Under the pieces are notes generated by a model. That model worked only from the letters and a program-made list of their open reading frames with translations, was not told the DNA's origin and searched no databases. A stretch of DNA of 64,000 bases from Chlorophyllum brunneum (taxonomy: Eukaryota; Basidiomycota; Agaricomycetes; Agaricales; Agaricaceae). The DNA lies in NCBI GenBank assembly GCA_963576785.1, contig OY756151.1, positions 1,612,001 to 1,676,000 on the forward strand, written 5' to 3'. Of the stretch, positions 36,310 to 47,779 are shown in pieces. Numbering within the stretch: the stretch's first letter is position 1; each line of letters starts with the position of its first letter. A program made the translations under genes and the position numbers.

Positions 36310-37140
36310 ATTTGTCCAATTCTACTACAGTTCTGGACCCACTGGGACGCTCTCGCGATAGAACCTGTGTCACCTCCCTTTACAGAGTTAGATTAAATCA
36401 TGAGCGGCGATGCCTCATGGATGGGAGTTGGGGATATCATCGCGGAAAGGGTACACGGGAGTCTCGGGGATGCGTCCAAGAATTTCCAACCATCCTCCTT
36501 CGCCAATTCCCTGTCACGGTCGAAGGTGGGAGAATGATTCCCTCGGGCGCATGAGGTTTACTTTTGGCAGAATGAATTAAGTGGCATTGATACCATCGGC
36601 GACATTGGAAACTTTTTGAGAGCTGGATCTGGGGTGGGGGGTTTACTGCGCAAACGTTGATCAGAGGTGGTGCATTCGTGAGCTCGAAGCCGAGGACAAT
36701 GTACTGGATCCAGATGGGCGAGCGTGTGCCTATGCATGGCCATGGGTTAATTCTAGTACCGTTTTCCTCCTGCGAGTAGGTGCTAAAAAAAGCTGGCTCG
36801 ATCATGAAGTATCCATTGATGGTAGTCGTTTAAACATGGATGTGCGAAGACTTACAGGTCGTGGCCGACTAGGCGACACAACATCACCAAAACCCCGAAC
36901 AAGACTTGTACGGGAGGCTTGTAAAGAATACTACACAGAGTGTAATCCACAAGTCCAGAGTCTATCAATAACTGAGTCTTTACTTGATCTGAACTCCTCG
37001 TATAAACCGAGGATATCCTTGACAGGGGACGGGTCCTCGCGACTATCTTGCTACATCAGGTCCAACAGCTGAAAGGAGTACTTTGTTTTATTACAAATGT
37101 ATACGATTGACCTAGTCTACCTTTTTCTGGAGATCTTCAG
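36310..37140 (-). pseudogene. Relic of family X (X3)
   Basis: The best-preserved X copy. On the minus strand about 36,820-36,700 reads INGYFMIEPAFFSTYSQEEN then RINPWP and RSPIWIQYIVL. About 36,540-36,470 in another frame reads DRELAKEDGWKFLDASPRL. The 5' part (37,090-36,950) matches X2 and X5. Frames change between blocks, so it is broken. I cannot assign a known family. Confidence 0.5.
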
Positions 37141-37179
37141 TTAATACGTGGTTCAGGATGGTCCCGGTAGAGAACACTT

Positions 37180-37500
37180 GTGCAATAGCCTGGTTTCTTG
37201 TTGATGGTTTTCAGTCCCAAACGCGGATGGAAGTAAAGTCGAAGTAGGCATTGACCCACCACCACCTGTTGGCAGACTAAGCTTCATACGTCGATGATGG
37301 ACCCGTTCTTGACTTCTCGTAGAGTCTAATGCGAGGTAGGGGACCGAAGGAATACCTAAACGTGGATGGGAGTACACTCGATAGCATGCCTATGTTCATT
37401 AGAATTTAGCGTCAGGTGATGGTCAGTCGCATGAATTGCTGAGGATGTGCAGGCAAGGAAGACAAAAGAACGACTGAAGTCAGTTTCATCCTGGAGTGTT
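37180..37500 (-). pseudogene. GH16 gene relic, mostly deleted (G3)
   Basis: Three short pieces of the intact GH16 gene are joined here: about 37,215-37,250 (its last exon), 37,258-37,300 (the start of exon 9) and 37,335-37,400 (exon 7 region). At 37,440-37,490 the start-codon region appears (signal peptide, then ATG on the minus strand). The rest of the gene has been deleted. Confidence 0.7.
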
Positions 37501-37759
37501 GATGCCTTGACACGAAGGCTTGGGATGGTCGAGGTTGGCCAAGTGTCTGGAGTGACAAGGAAGCACTGAACCTTGTTCAACCCGGACGATGGTGGCAGAA
37601 AAAGTAAAAGCTATTGTTCGGAGGGCTTGGCACGATGTTAATTTTAACATTGGACTTGTCTGGCGCAGAAATCGGCTCTGTTCCCACTCCAACATTAAGA
37701 TACGAACAGAATAACGGCTCCGGATCACGCCCACGACTCGTCGGGAGTACCATTCACCC

Positions 37760-38000
37760 GTGGTCGCACTGCGGTATTTCTTAAGCCCGCGTGGGACACC
37801 GATGATAGCAAAATCGTTAACGCCAGGGTGATGCTAAGTATCAGGTATGGTCAACAGTATCAGGACGTGGAGGAGTGGGAGAGTAGGTGACCTGTTCGAA
37901 AGCTCGGGTAATGACATGATGCAAGTGGAGAATCAAAATATCTATGCTCGAGGTGACTGGGATGTCGAAGAGGGTTTAAATACCTCTTTGTAGCGGTGGT
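37760..38000 (-). pseudogene. Relic of membrane protein R (R2)
   Basis: Matches 43,085-43,275 of the intact R gene in the same orientation (GATAGCAAAA, GAGTGGGAGAGTAGGTGACC, GAAAGCTCGGG blocks). The frame is broken and the 5' part is missing. Confidence 0.6.
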
Positions 38001-38145
38001 ACCAATGCAGAGCAGTGACGGTGGCCCTGGAATATTCCATCGTGAGATATTCCAAAGGTTCCGGCGCGAAGTTATGCACTATTATTATCACAGTCCGTGA
38101 ATTTGATTACAAACAGCAGCATAAAGAGATCCACTAAGAAATGGT

Positions 38146-40089
38146 TCAATACTCCGGCTCCGTGTAGACTTCCCTCTCCTTAGTAATGACTATTGTAGAA
38201 GAGTCCTATATGAGAGGAACTTCTTAGTGTTCAGACAGTGAAATACAGGAAGGGCAGCATACCACAAGCATAGTGCTGCCCTTTGAGAGCGAGAGATGGT
38301 CACTTCTCCTTTCCCCCAATTCCAGGTCCGTGTTCCTTCCGCCGCCACTGGCCATGTTGGTGCCAAAAGTAGTTGTAATGCCACCTTCACCTCGGACATA
38401 GTTCCTCGAGTTCAAGTTGGCCAAGAAAGTACTGAGATACAGACTGCACAGGGTGAACGAGGGGATACAGAAATAAAATGTGCCGGGAGTGAGCTTAGCC
38501 TACAGAGACATCAATTTACCTTTCTAAGCCGGTAAACCAGCAAGTCGCTCACCAAGATGAGGACAGCTAAAGCTACTAAAGCCGTCCATGTACCGCTGTT
38601 GAGAGTTACTATTAAGATGCGGAAAATCATCTTCCTGGTCCGCCTGGGATTCATAGTAAGCAAAATTAAGCCCAGATGCCACTACGGACATACCGGGATC
38701 GAAATTGGCCTTGATTCTGAGTCAAAAGCCATATCATGCACAGCGCTAATGTAACATCCGTGAACACCGCAGCGGCCCTGATAGAAATGTTGACATCCTA
38801 ATAAACTTGGCTGGGATACAACAGTCGTTATATGATTTCATCCATTTACCTGATAGAATGGTTTTCCTTGATCAGACAAAGGCTTACCGACGCTGTAAGT
38901 GGTTTAGCACCAGATGCTCAAGCAGTTCAGAAAACTTACACCCTGTAAAAATACACTAAGATCAAGAGTCCCTCTTAGTCCAAAGTATTCGCCAACCCCT
39001 AAGTTTGACTTACCAACGGGGCCCACTAATATCCAAGTGTAAAGTCAAACGAAGATCCCACAACTCAGCGCAATGACGTTCGACTCACCAATTTGCCAGA
39101 TTGCCAAAATGATCTACAACGGGTCTCTAGTTAGGCGAAGCATGGACCGGGGGGATGGAGGAGTTCACCCACCCAGGTAACACTTAAACCTTTGATCCAG
39201 AGTCTTTCCTTCCCAACTGGAATCCGTTGGCATAGCGGTTCATCATGAATCCAAGGGGATTTTGACTCACACAAGAAAATTCGACGGATGAAGTATAGCT
39301 GAATAATGAACACCATAACTGACTAAAAATCAATAAGCGAGCCATCTCAGTGCCCAACAGCAACGGCGACCTACCGTTGTGAAAGTGGAAATCTGCGATA
39401 AATAGTGGGTGTCAGCACAATACCAGAAGAGGAGAGTTCCGTTCACGAACTGTGTTCTCTCTGTTGATGGGGTAGAAAGTATCAGGGGTGTTGGATGAGG
39501 GATGAATATCAATCAACCTACGTATTACTGGCATCGAGGCCGCCAATTCTTCCATATTCCAATATGAGAACACGAAATTCTGGCCAAGAATGAGTGCTGT
39601 GTCTGTTTCGCCTACGCGTGTAATCGATATATTACCTGATTTTAAGAGGCAGATCTCATTGGCCAGATCTACTAGCCTATCTTGCACTTAGCTTGTACCG
39701 TGGCTCGCGAAGTAGGGACATACCACAGGGCTATTACCTATATGAGGAAGTCAGCGAGATCTGCACTACGAAGTTGCGCCTTGATTTTTGGGCTTACCAA
39801 GAGCTTCAGAGATAGAGCATCGCGTTCGAAACTTGGAAGACAGGATGCGTCAAATCACCTGGGCCAGAGATGCATAGTGTCATGCGTACTTCTTGAAGTA
39901 GAGAAACCTAGAACACGGATGGCCCGTCAATTGGTGTATCAGTACAATTAGCCCAATCAAGACGTACACTTGTAGGGTAGATATCCCCCAAACCGCTTGC
40001 GAAAGAAAGCATCCTACGAGAACAGCGCCATAACTTGGCATGATATTCACAATTATTGGATTTTCGACTGGAACATCCGAGGATGACAT
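38146..40089 (-). CDS. DUF6534 membrane protein, copy D4
   Basis: Start at 40,089 (MSSSDVPVENPIIVNIMP), stop TGA at 38,146-38,148 after REVYTEPEY. Exons follow the D5 model: GAVLVGCFLSQAVWGIS; FEHDALSLKLL-type exon; VIALW joined in phase to LVDLANEICLLKS; FRVLILEYGRIGGLDASNT joined in phase to ERTQFVNGTLLFWYCADT; VFIIQLYFIRRIFL; GKERLWIKGLSVTW; LANLNSRNYVRGEGG near the end. About seven helices are predicted; function unknown. It is slightly shorter at the C-terminus than D5. Middle exons (about 38,880-39,060) are unresolved. Confidence 0.68.
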
Positions 40090-40100
40090 GCTTGAGGCAG
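39480..40100. repeat. Near-identical tract shared with D3
   Basis: Partner of 34,850-35,470; see that entry. It covers the 5' half of D4. Confidence 0.65.
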
Positions 40101-40599
40101 TTTCAGCTTTGGACAGGGAATGTTGGGGTTGGTTCAACGGTTTCAGCCATTTTAAAGAGTCCGCTTTTATTTCCTCCCTATTTCCCATGCAATCTTCTGA
40201 TTGTTTTTAAATGTCATGGTAGGACCGCAGTTGATCGACTCCGTTTGGAATTGGGCGTCCTGTGGTAATCCTCAGACATCATGATGGAGACCTATGCTTT
40301 AACTGTTCTCGGGTGGGTTCTAGTGTTGACAAGGTGCTTGCATTGACACGTGTATTATAATCTTTATCACTAAAATGGACAAGACCAGCTCAGATCATCC
40401 CAACTGTGTACATCGTAGTCTTCTTGACGGGGACGACTCGCACCAGTACCAAAGAACCAGATCCAATCGCTCATGTTGTGGTCTTCTGTATTCATCTCTC
40501 CTCACGAGTCCGCCGGCTATACGGAGGCAGTACTGATCGTTCACCTGTCTGTTCCGCGTGCTAACGTCCGAGATCCGTAGTAAGCGAATGATGCCATGA

Positions 40600-41130
40600 C
40601 GGGTGTTGTGATTTGCCCAGTTCTACTAAAATTTTGTATCCAATTACCTGTGCCCGTGATGTTTCTCTTCGAGCTAGTATCGCCTTCCTTCGCAGGTTAG
40701 ATCGCAGCCTGGCCTGGTGGAGGGGGGGGTTGGAGATATAATCGCAGAAGCGGTATACGGGAGTCTCGAGGATACGCCCAAGAAATCCTAACCACCCTCC
40801 GTCGCCAGTTTCCTGGTGGCGAGGAGCAAGAATAATTCCCTTTACTTTGGCTGAATGAATCGAGCCACAGGTGATGATCCGGTTCTGTGCTGTACAATCA
40901 CACCCGGGATTTTATACTTAGTTGGGATCAGTGACACGGGGAGCTTCGGTAGCGCTGGATCGATGTTTGCTACACGACTATCGAGGAACCTTAGGAAGAG
41001 CTGGTGTGTAGGCTCGTACTGGGTCAGGACTGGCCCGGAGCATAGGTCCGCGTATCACCATGGCATTAGAATAACGGTTATTCTCAGAATCCGTTCACAT
41101 CGGCCGTATAAACATGGTGCCCGAAGAGAC
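40600..41130 (-). pseudogene. Relic of family X (X4)
   Basis: Almost the same sequence as X5 in inverse orientation (40,700-40,990 against 48,120-48,380). One frame reads NWRRRVVRISWAYPRDSR, and another reads LIPTKYKIPG. No intact gene. Confidence 0.55.
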
Positions 41131-41819
41131 CCAGGTCGTACCTAACTATCTCCAACTAGGCGACAAAACCTGTGAAGTCCCGGAAATCACAGGGAATTGT
41201 GAAGACGGACGTACGTTACTCACGAAATCACAACCGATCGCCCTCTTCCATAAAACCCGATGCCCACATCACGACACCATGCTGACAGCTTCTGTTAGTA
41301 AAACAACGGCCTGACACACACCCCTGAAGAGCCTATACAGCAAGTACCGCTAGCGTAACGGCGCTCCGCCTACCTCAACGATCAACGTGATAAAAACTTA
41401 CTAAATTATTCACTACCGACGTTTCAAGTTCCTTTGGCCTCGGGTTTCGTGCGTACTTGTGAGATTTTGATTCTATAAAAATCTACCGTCCTTCATATTT
41501 CCTGAGGCAGAGGCGGTTTTCTGGAGGGTATCGAAATACCTCATACCATCAAATTTCTCTGTAAATCTTATTCGGTCTCCCGAAATTCTACTGTCTGCTC
41601 TTAGTCTCTCCGGACACTCGTAAACACCGTTGGAGAGAAGCCGCGATCGCACCTCGATTGAACTTGCACCCCTTTTCCAAGGGAAGAACGTTGGAACGCA
41701 TTCGGAATACTTTTCAAGAACACTATACATCGTTTAGTACACCAGGCCAGGAGTTCGACGATAACCTTGTCTTTGCTAGACCTGTACTCCCCCGAGTCGT
41801 GCAAACCCAGAACACCGTT
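41131..41819. other. Partly repeated stretch without intact gene
   Basis: About 41,700-41,819 matches the start of X2/X5 (the block reading VLGLHDSGEYRSSKDK on the minus strand). The remaining bases 41,131-41,690 show no recognisable feature. Confidence 0.35.
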
Positions 41820-42440
41820 GACAAAGTGTTTCACTCGTATACGCGGATAGAAATAGGCATCGACAAATTCCTTCGGCCCGTTGCTGTCCACTGCCCGATG
41901 CTCCAAATGAAACATTGCATCCAGAGCTAACGCTAGCAAGTCAACTGAAATCAGGGTTCTGAATTTTGCTATGGATGAGTTTAGGACAAGCGAAGTAGCA
42001 CGTCGACCCCACCTGTTCCAAGTCTTGACCAACCGGTGTCGTGCAGCCTGAGTACAGTCAGAACCATTATCAAAGAAAGTGAGCAAATGTATGCGGTACT
42101 AACCCGTATTCATGTGTAGCGAAGTAAAATTGAGTGGGAAGCTATTCACACCTTCGATCATATCAATAAATCCCTGGTATCACCGACGTGTTTGATTATC
42201 AAGGAAGGATAAATGAGAAAAGTGGGCTCTTACACCACCATGCTGACACTGATTTTCATTGGTCTCTCGGATGATTGGCCACGTTCTATAGTTCGAATCC
42301 GAATAAATCTCATCGTGGGTGTTAACGAATCCTGGACCGACAGCATGATCGGAATTGTGTATATGGGTGCGAAGGTTGAGAAGAAGGAAGGGCGACTTGG
42401 GTCATTTTCATATTGGATTGTAGACCCCGTCGAATGATGT
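41820..42440 (-). pseudogene. GH16 gene relic (G4)
   Basis: Minus-strand pieces match the intact GH16 gene: about 41,880-41,830 reads PKEFVDAYFY (last exon), 41,900-42,060 matches exon 6, and 42,170-42,115 reads GFIDMIEGVNS (exon 5). About 42,290-42,210 matches exon 4 and its flank, and 42,360-42,440 the start region. Internal exons are lost. In the catalytic motif the nucleophile position is Phe (GFIDMIE), also not Glu. Confidence 0.7.
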
Positions 42441-43004
42441 GCCGAAGCTACAGATGGTGGGGCACGAGGTGTCGGCAGTTGTAAGAAATTCCTATTGACC
42501 TCAGGTAATCCGGGTGGTAGAGGAAGTGAAGGCCGTTGTTCGGAGGTTGTCTATCGGGAGAACGAGTTCCGTTGGCACTAGTAAGGGAGACGAATTTGCT
42601 AACGTAACTTTGAACCAGCTTGTTCGGGTTGTCTATTATATGGGCGCCAAGGTTCACACTCTAGGGGTAAGATATAGACAGAACAAACTCCAATTTTCCC
42701 ATTATCTTGACTTTGGAATCATGTTTCACTACATTAAATAGATTGAGGGACTATCCTGTACATTAATCGTAGAGAAACTCCGTCATAGGGGATAAGCGCC
42801 TGGGAGTATAATATGAAAAAGAAAAAGGAATAGCGGCTTGGCCACCACGTACATAAGCTCTTGGGGGATAAAATTGTTCACCCGCGCGACAGGGATGGTT
42901 CTAATGTGCTCAAGGACGGCTCCTCACTCTGCCGACTGAAATAATCCGAGCCGCGGGAGACCCGATAAATAATCAAAAGCGATGCAATCGGCTAATAAAA
43001 ACGT
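42441..43004. other. Duplicated 5' flank, no gene
   Basis: About 42,480-42,680 resembles the 5' flank of the intact GH16 gene (32,790-32,960). No coding pattern is seen. Confidence 0.4.
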
Positions 43005-43936
43005 TCATCTCGTAACAGCCACAATTATCCTAAACCGCAAAATCAAGCTCACCTGCATAGGTATCCAGAGTTGCGTCGCGATATTTCCTAAAGGACCATA
43101 GATGACACCGATAATAGCAAAAACATCAACGACCAGAATAAGACTTGCGGATTCGATCAATAATGTTAGAACGTCGAGGAAGGGGAGTGGATGGTCTTTG
43201 CCGAAAGCTCGGGCAGTGGCACGGCGGTAGCGAAGAATCAGGATTACGATACTTGAGGTGATCAAAACGTTGAGGAAGGCTGATATACCCCATTGCAATG
43301 GGGTAAGGACTTCTGCGATACCTCCACCTGCTTTAGTGGACAACCTAATAGCCACTGTGACGCCTGTGCCTACGATGAAGCTTAGATATAGCCTGCCGTT
43401 GGGGAGGACAAAATCGCTTAGCTCACCTATCATCGCTATGTAAACGACAAGAGGTAGGGCCCATAGTAAGATAGACAAGCCCTTGTTGCCTTGAAGACTT
43501 CTACTGATAGCATAGCATCGCCATACCTAATAACAATATGAGTGTAACGTCCCGAATGGAATAGAATACCTACAAGGAGACCATCTGTGGTCAAGTTGAC
43601 GAAGAGAAAAAGAAGAGCAAAGCGGCCGAGGTATGGGTTTGGCGGTTGTAAATTATTGAAGAAACAGGTATCATCGAGGACACCATTGATCGTAACTTCG
43701 ATATCAATAGCCTCCGCAACAGTCCCAAGGGCGACTGTAAGCAGTACGTATATAGCCAAAGCTCTATTAACTTTCGAGCTGCCTCTTTTGCGTTGTCGCA
43801 GTGCGACAAAGCAAGATTGACCTACTACCAATAAGGCACCATAGGCTATACTGGAGAAGACGCAACCCAATAGCCAGGTCACTCTGACCAGACGGGTGCT
43901 AGATGGGAGTGCACTTTCACAGTGTTCCATACTCAT
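43005..43936 (-). CDS. Multi-pass membrane protein R, function unknown
   Basis: Two minus-strand exons, 43,936-43,574 and 43,526-43,005, separated by a 47-base GTAGGT...TTAG intron, close in phase to give 294 residues. Hydrophobic segments are WLLGCVFSSIAYGALLVVGQ, ALAIYVLLTVALGTVAEAI, FALLFLFVNLTTDGLLV, LSILLWALPLVVYIAMIG, LYLSFIVGTGVTVAI, FLNVLITSSIVILILRYR and LILVVDVFAIIGVIYGPL, about seven in all. The LLV-W-RCYAI junction is, from memory, typical of an Agaricomycete seven-helix family without known function. The C-terminus is short (IIVAVTR). It is the only complete copy; four relics (R1-R4) lie in the duplicated units. Confidence 0.8.
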
Positions 43937-44680
43937 CTCGAATGAGTCTCACAAGGATGAGGACCTGGAATAAGAGTGCGAAGCTTAAATACCCAAGGTC
44001 GTGTTGAGCGAAAAAAAACAAAGCTAGTAGTGGTGCTACAAACTGGGTAGTATCTGCAGTTGCTGGGCTCGGCCAAGTGTGGGCGGTCAGTCCTGTAGCC
44101 TTTCTTCTAAGACTGTATACGTAGCTGAGTGCACATCGCTCTCGTCAGGTGAAACTAGCACATTTTGGCGAACGTTTGTAGCCGTATACAAGGAATGCAC
44201 TACTTTGTGAGTCGTAGTCTCTGTTGATTTAATTAATCAACTTCGGGTAATCGAATATCACACCATGTGTAATTTTACCCAGGCCACATGCCGGGGAAGA
44301 CCATACCCATGTAGGCTAGCAATGCACTGGAACGGTGCCGAACGGCACCGCAGAATAGACTACATTCGTTGTGAGGCCGCGTGTCAAAGCAGTTTGATTC
44401 TGTAGTGGACTCAATGATCCGTGTTTTGATAACTGGTGGACCTTGATTGAGGGTTTCAACAACAAGAACGTTCCATGCGCGGCTCAAAAAGCTCTTGGCA
44501 GATGGCTTCAGTACCGAGTCAGTGGTAACCACAAATAGTTGTGGGTGTCCAGGCTCGTGATGTCCTTGACAGGATGCGTGGGGAAAAAGCCAAGAGGCAC
44601 CGAAAAATGGCACCGCAACCCATTTCACACTCTCCTAGAGCTCCCCAGCTCCCCAGTCGTTACTTGGTTGAGCCATATCA
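43937..44680. other. Divergent intergenic region at the orientation switch
   Basis: Lies between R (-) and the membrane protein gene at 44,681 (+), so it should carry both promoters. Genes to the left of it in the array are on the minus strand and those to the right on the plus strand. No further element recognised. Confidence 0.4.
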
Positions 44681-45711
44681 ATGGCCGAGTCTTCGTCTCC
44701 AATTTTCGATCAGGAGCACAAATATGTCACCTCCTATCTCTTTTCGCCCGTGGTTCTAGGCTACATTCGTCTTCTCTTCGGCACATACGCAGTTGTCACC
44801 AATATTGTTGTTCTGGCTTATTCTGGAACTGTCCTAGACACAGCTGATGGGTGAGCCCCTCAGGTGAATCGCGTATATATTCCTTGGGGCTCATGCATGG
44901 CGTTTTTACAGATATTTTTCCTACTTCACCCATCTTTCTTATATCGGCGTTACCGCATGGTTCTGGGCCTCTGGTGTCCAGTCCATCGCTTTCGCAAGAT
45001 CCTGTAAGGCTGGAGGACACCCTCACTATCCCCTTCAATCTTGGCCTAGAACGCTCCAGTTCTTGCACAAATCACTATTCTCAACGATCACCACATTTCG
45101 TGAGTTAAATTTACCTCTCTGTTTTTTGGGACTATCAGATGCTAACGCCGCCGACGCTTCTAGCGATCATTGTTACGGTGGTTTACTGGGCCCTGCTAGC
45201 TTCCCCAGATAGTTTTTCATCATCATATACTGGTGCGTCTAGCGTTAAATTGGCAGTACTGTTGATACGGATGCTGATTTCGTTCTACAGCTTGGACAAA
45301 TATTTCTCAGCATATTCTAAATACCCCCTTTGCTTTATTCGAGATTATGTGCACCAACATGCCGACATTGGACTGGATTCAGCTCCCGATTACTATTGTC
45401 CTCCTTGGTTCATATCTAGGTGTTGCCTATATCACTCACGCCACTCAGGGATTCTACTGTGAGCAGGAATAGCACCTTCCTCCGCATCAGAGCTTACCTC
45501 TTATGACCCAGCTTATGATTTCCTTGACCCGAAGAAACAAGGCGCTTTCCTAGCCGTTTATATCGTTGCGATCGGTGTTGGTCAAGCCATCATATTCATC
45601 ATCGTCCGTTATGCCATCATTCTCAGGGATATTCTAGTAAGGAGAGGCGACAAGTTGGAACATTCTCACAGTCTGCAGAAAGTCAGCCACGAGAAGACAG
45701 ACCAGCCGTGA
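44681..45711 (+). CDS. Six-helix-type membrane protein, possibly FAR-17a/AIG1-like
   Basis: Five exons, 44,681-44,850, 44,912-45,099, 45,164-45,232, 45,291-45,458 and 45,512-45,711, close in phase to give 264 residues. Introns are 61, 64, 58 and 53 bases. The protein starts MAESSSPIFDQEHKYVTS and has membrane segments around PVVLGYIRLLFGTYAVV, YFSYFTHLSYIGVTAWFW, IIVTVVYWALLASP, ITIVLLGSYLGVAYI and LAVYIVAIGVGQAIIFI. The motifs YFSYFTHLSYIG and THATQGFY..DFLDPKKQG are, from memory, conserved in a basidiomycete membrane family. The link to FAR-17a/AIG1 lipid hydrolases is tentative. It is single-copy here and sits at the centre of the inverted array. Confidence 0.85.
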
Positions 45712-45924
45712 TTTTATATATGTAGCGATTTATAATACCATTACCCCGTCGTTGTCTTGTATGATCTTGACGGGATTCCTCGCTTAACTCTTGATTTTTT
45801 AAGACGTTCTTCATATTATTTTTTTGTCTTATGACTACATGACCACACAGCACGCGGCATCTTTCAGCGGGGTTTTGCCTTTTCGGAAAATTCCGTGTCA
45901 TGATGAGCGAGATGCGGTTGATGG

Positions 45925-46485
45925 ACATTGTGGCATGGGCAAGCCTTTGGCTGAGCAAGGAAAGCCATTCTATGCGGTAATTTGATCAAATCATACAACG
46001 GCCGTTGGATTCCAACCACGTTTATTGGATGTCAACGCCGCTCTCAGGTCTCCTGCATTTTTCACCGACGCCACAGCAGCACCGTGCATGATATGGCTTT
46101 TGACTCAAAATCATGTTCTACCACAGTATGTCTGCAATTTGATATTGAAGCTTTCCCTCGCTTACTACAAATGCCAACAAGGACCAGGAAATTGATTTTC
46201 CGCATATTGGTAGTAATTCTCAACAGCGGTGCATGGACGGCCTTGGTAATTTTAGCTGTCCTCATTTCAGTGGGTAGTGGTTTACCGGCATAGAAAGGTG
46301 AATTGACATTCCTATGTAGGCTAAGCTCACTCCAGGCACATTTTACTTCTCTCTTCCCTTGTTCAATCTGCAGTTTTTGGCACCAATATTGGCGGCGGTG
46401 GTGGAGGGAACGCAGCCCTGGTATTTAGAACAAGAAGCAATCATCCTTCCTTCTCAAATAGCGGAGCTGAGCGCGATATGCTACC
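45925..46485 (+). pseudogene. DUF6534 fragment (D6)
   Basis: Contains the 3' half of a DUF6534 gene on the plus strand: KPLAEQGKPFYA (about 45,940), an intron, then DVNAALRSPAFFTD-like sequence, RKLIFRILVVILNSGAWTALV (46,175-46,260) and the glycine-rich tail region (46,385-46,410). The conserved 5' half is absent. After about 46,490 the sequence changes abruptly to R-type DNA. A deletion or recombination joint lies there. Confidence 0.7.
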
Positions 46486-46559
46486 CATGCTATTTTTCCT
46501 GTCACAGACTGTGATTGTGATAGTGTACATTCCGAGAAACTTGGATATCTCACAATAAC

Positions 46560-46890
46560 TATTAGTGAATATTACAAGACCATCGTCACTGGCGTGCATT
46601 TATTACCGCCACTACAGTGTGGTATTTCAGCCTTCCTCGATGTGCTAATCACCTCGAACGTCGTCGTCTTGTTTCTCCGCTACAGTCATGTCACTGCCCG
46701 AGCCTTTGGAAAGGGACACCCGCTCCCAACTTTGATCGAACTCTACTAGTAGTATCATTACAGTCTTTGATTTTTTTGTTATTATTGGTGTTCCATATAG
46801 TCCTTTAGGAAATATCGCGATGCGACTTTGCATATCTATGCAGGTGAGCCTGGTTTTTCGGTTTGGGATAGTTGTGACGAGTGCGGAATA
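46560..46890 (+). pseudogene. Relic of membrane protein R (R3)
   Basis: Plus-strand sequence 46,610-46,740 (GGTATTTCAGCCTTCCTCGA onwards, coding ISAFLDVLITSNVVVLFLRY-like residues in frame pieces) and 46,790-46,850 match the last exon of R. Frames are interrupted and the 5' part is missing. Confidence 0.65.
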
Positions 46891-47039
46891 AATATCGTTA
46901 GCTCATTTATCGAATATGCGGTGGCTCGTATTATTTTAGTCAGCAGAGTGAGGAGTCCACGATGTTAGAATTATCTCTATCTCACAGGTGAATGGAATGA
47001 CTCCCAAAGGTTATATAGGTGGTCGCCGAGTCTTTATTT

Positions 47040-47760
47040 GTATAGCGAATCGGAAAGAAATCGACGCGAAGTTAAGACAATGGGAATAATCGCCCAAAGT
47101 CTGTGGGAACAAAGCCGACTTTGGCGCCCATATAGTTTTGGTTCAGAGTCACGTAAGATTAACTACGTGCCAAGATCTCGGAACAACAGCTTTTACTTTT
47201 TTATCACCATCGCCCAGGTTGAACAAGGATTAATGCTTTCTTGTCACTTCAGACGCTCGGCCAACCGTGGCCATCCTAAGCTTTCGTGTCAAGCAGGATG
47301 AAATATTGGTTCTTTTGTGTTCCTTGCTTGCACCCACCTTCGCATCTACATATGCCATTTCCACTATCGTTGTTGATTCAAGCTTTCTCAATTGAAGCCC
47401 TGACTCTGCTCATGGACATGTGTATGTCCCAAGGTTTGTCGCGTCTGGTCTATCTGACGACGCGTCGTTAAACAGGAATTACGTCGACAGACAAACTGCC
47501 CTGACGCAAAATATGACCTTTGTTGGAATGGATGGCGCCCCGAATCGGAGACAATTTTCGATCCCAGTGGCTCGGGAAGGAGCTCTTGGAGGGTGAAGTC
47601 GAGGAAGACGTGTACCACACACGCTCCTCCCCCTCCTTCATCAGACACACCCGTAAATTAGATTTGATATTCGTCGTATGCCCCAAGGGTATGGGTACGT
47701 GTTTCGTCAACACTCCTCTATGTCGAAGATGAGGTTGATTCGGATATCGGACGTGATGCG
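47040..47760 (+). pseudogene. GH16 gene relic, 5' part (G5)
   Basis: Bases 47,160-47,290 match the 5' flank of the GH16 gene. 47,298-47,470 is a damaged signal-peptide exon (LACTHLRIYICHFHYR in one frame). 47,480-47,610 matches exon 2 (the YVDRQTALTQNMTFVGM segment), 47,660-47,690 reads FDIRRMPQG, and 47,730-47,745 is the next exon edge. The frame is broken and later exons are absent. Confidence 0.7.
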
Positions 47761-47779
47761 GGGGGATAGTTGCGAGGAC

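Larger units (their letters stand above)
37400..41130. repeat. Left arm of large inverted repeat
   Basis: Inverse counterpart of about 48,000-52,250. The order GH16 5' relic, R relic, DUF6534 copy D4 and X4 here is mirrored by X5, D5, R4 and G6 there. The X4/X5 and flanking stretches (40,480-41,000 against 48,000-48,740) are nearly identical by eye. Confidence 0.75.

Noticed and set aside
42213..42741. Plus-strand open frames as small genes
   Set aside because: They overlap GH16 relic G4 and its flank on the minus strand and show no family signal.
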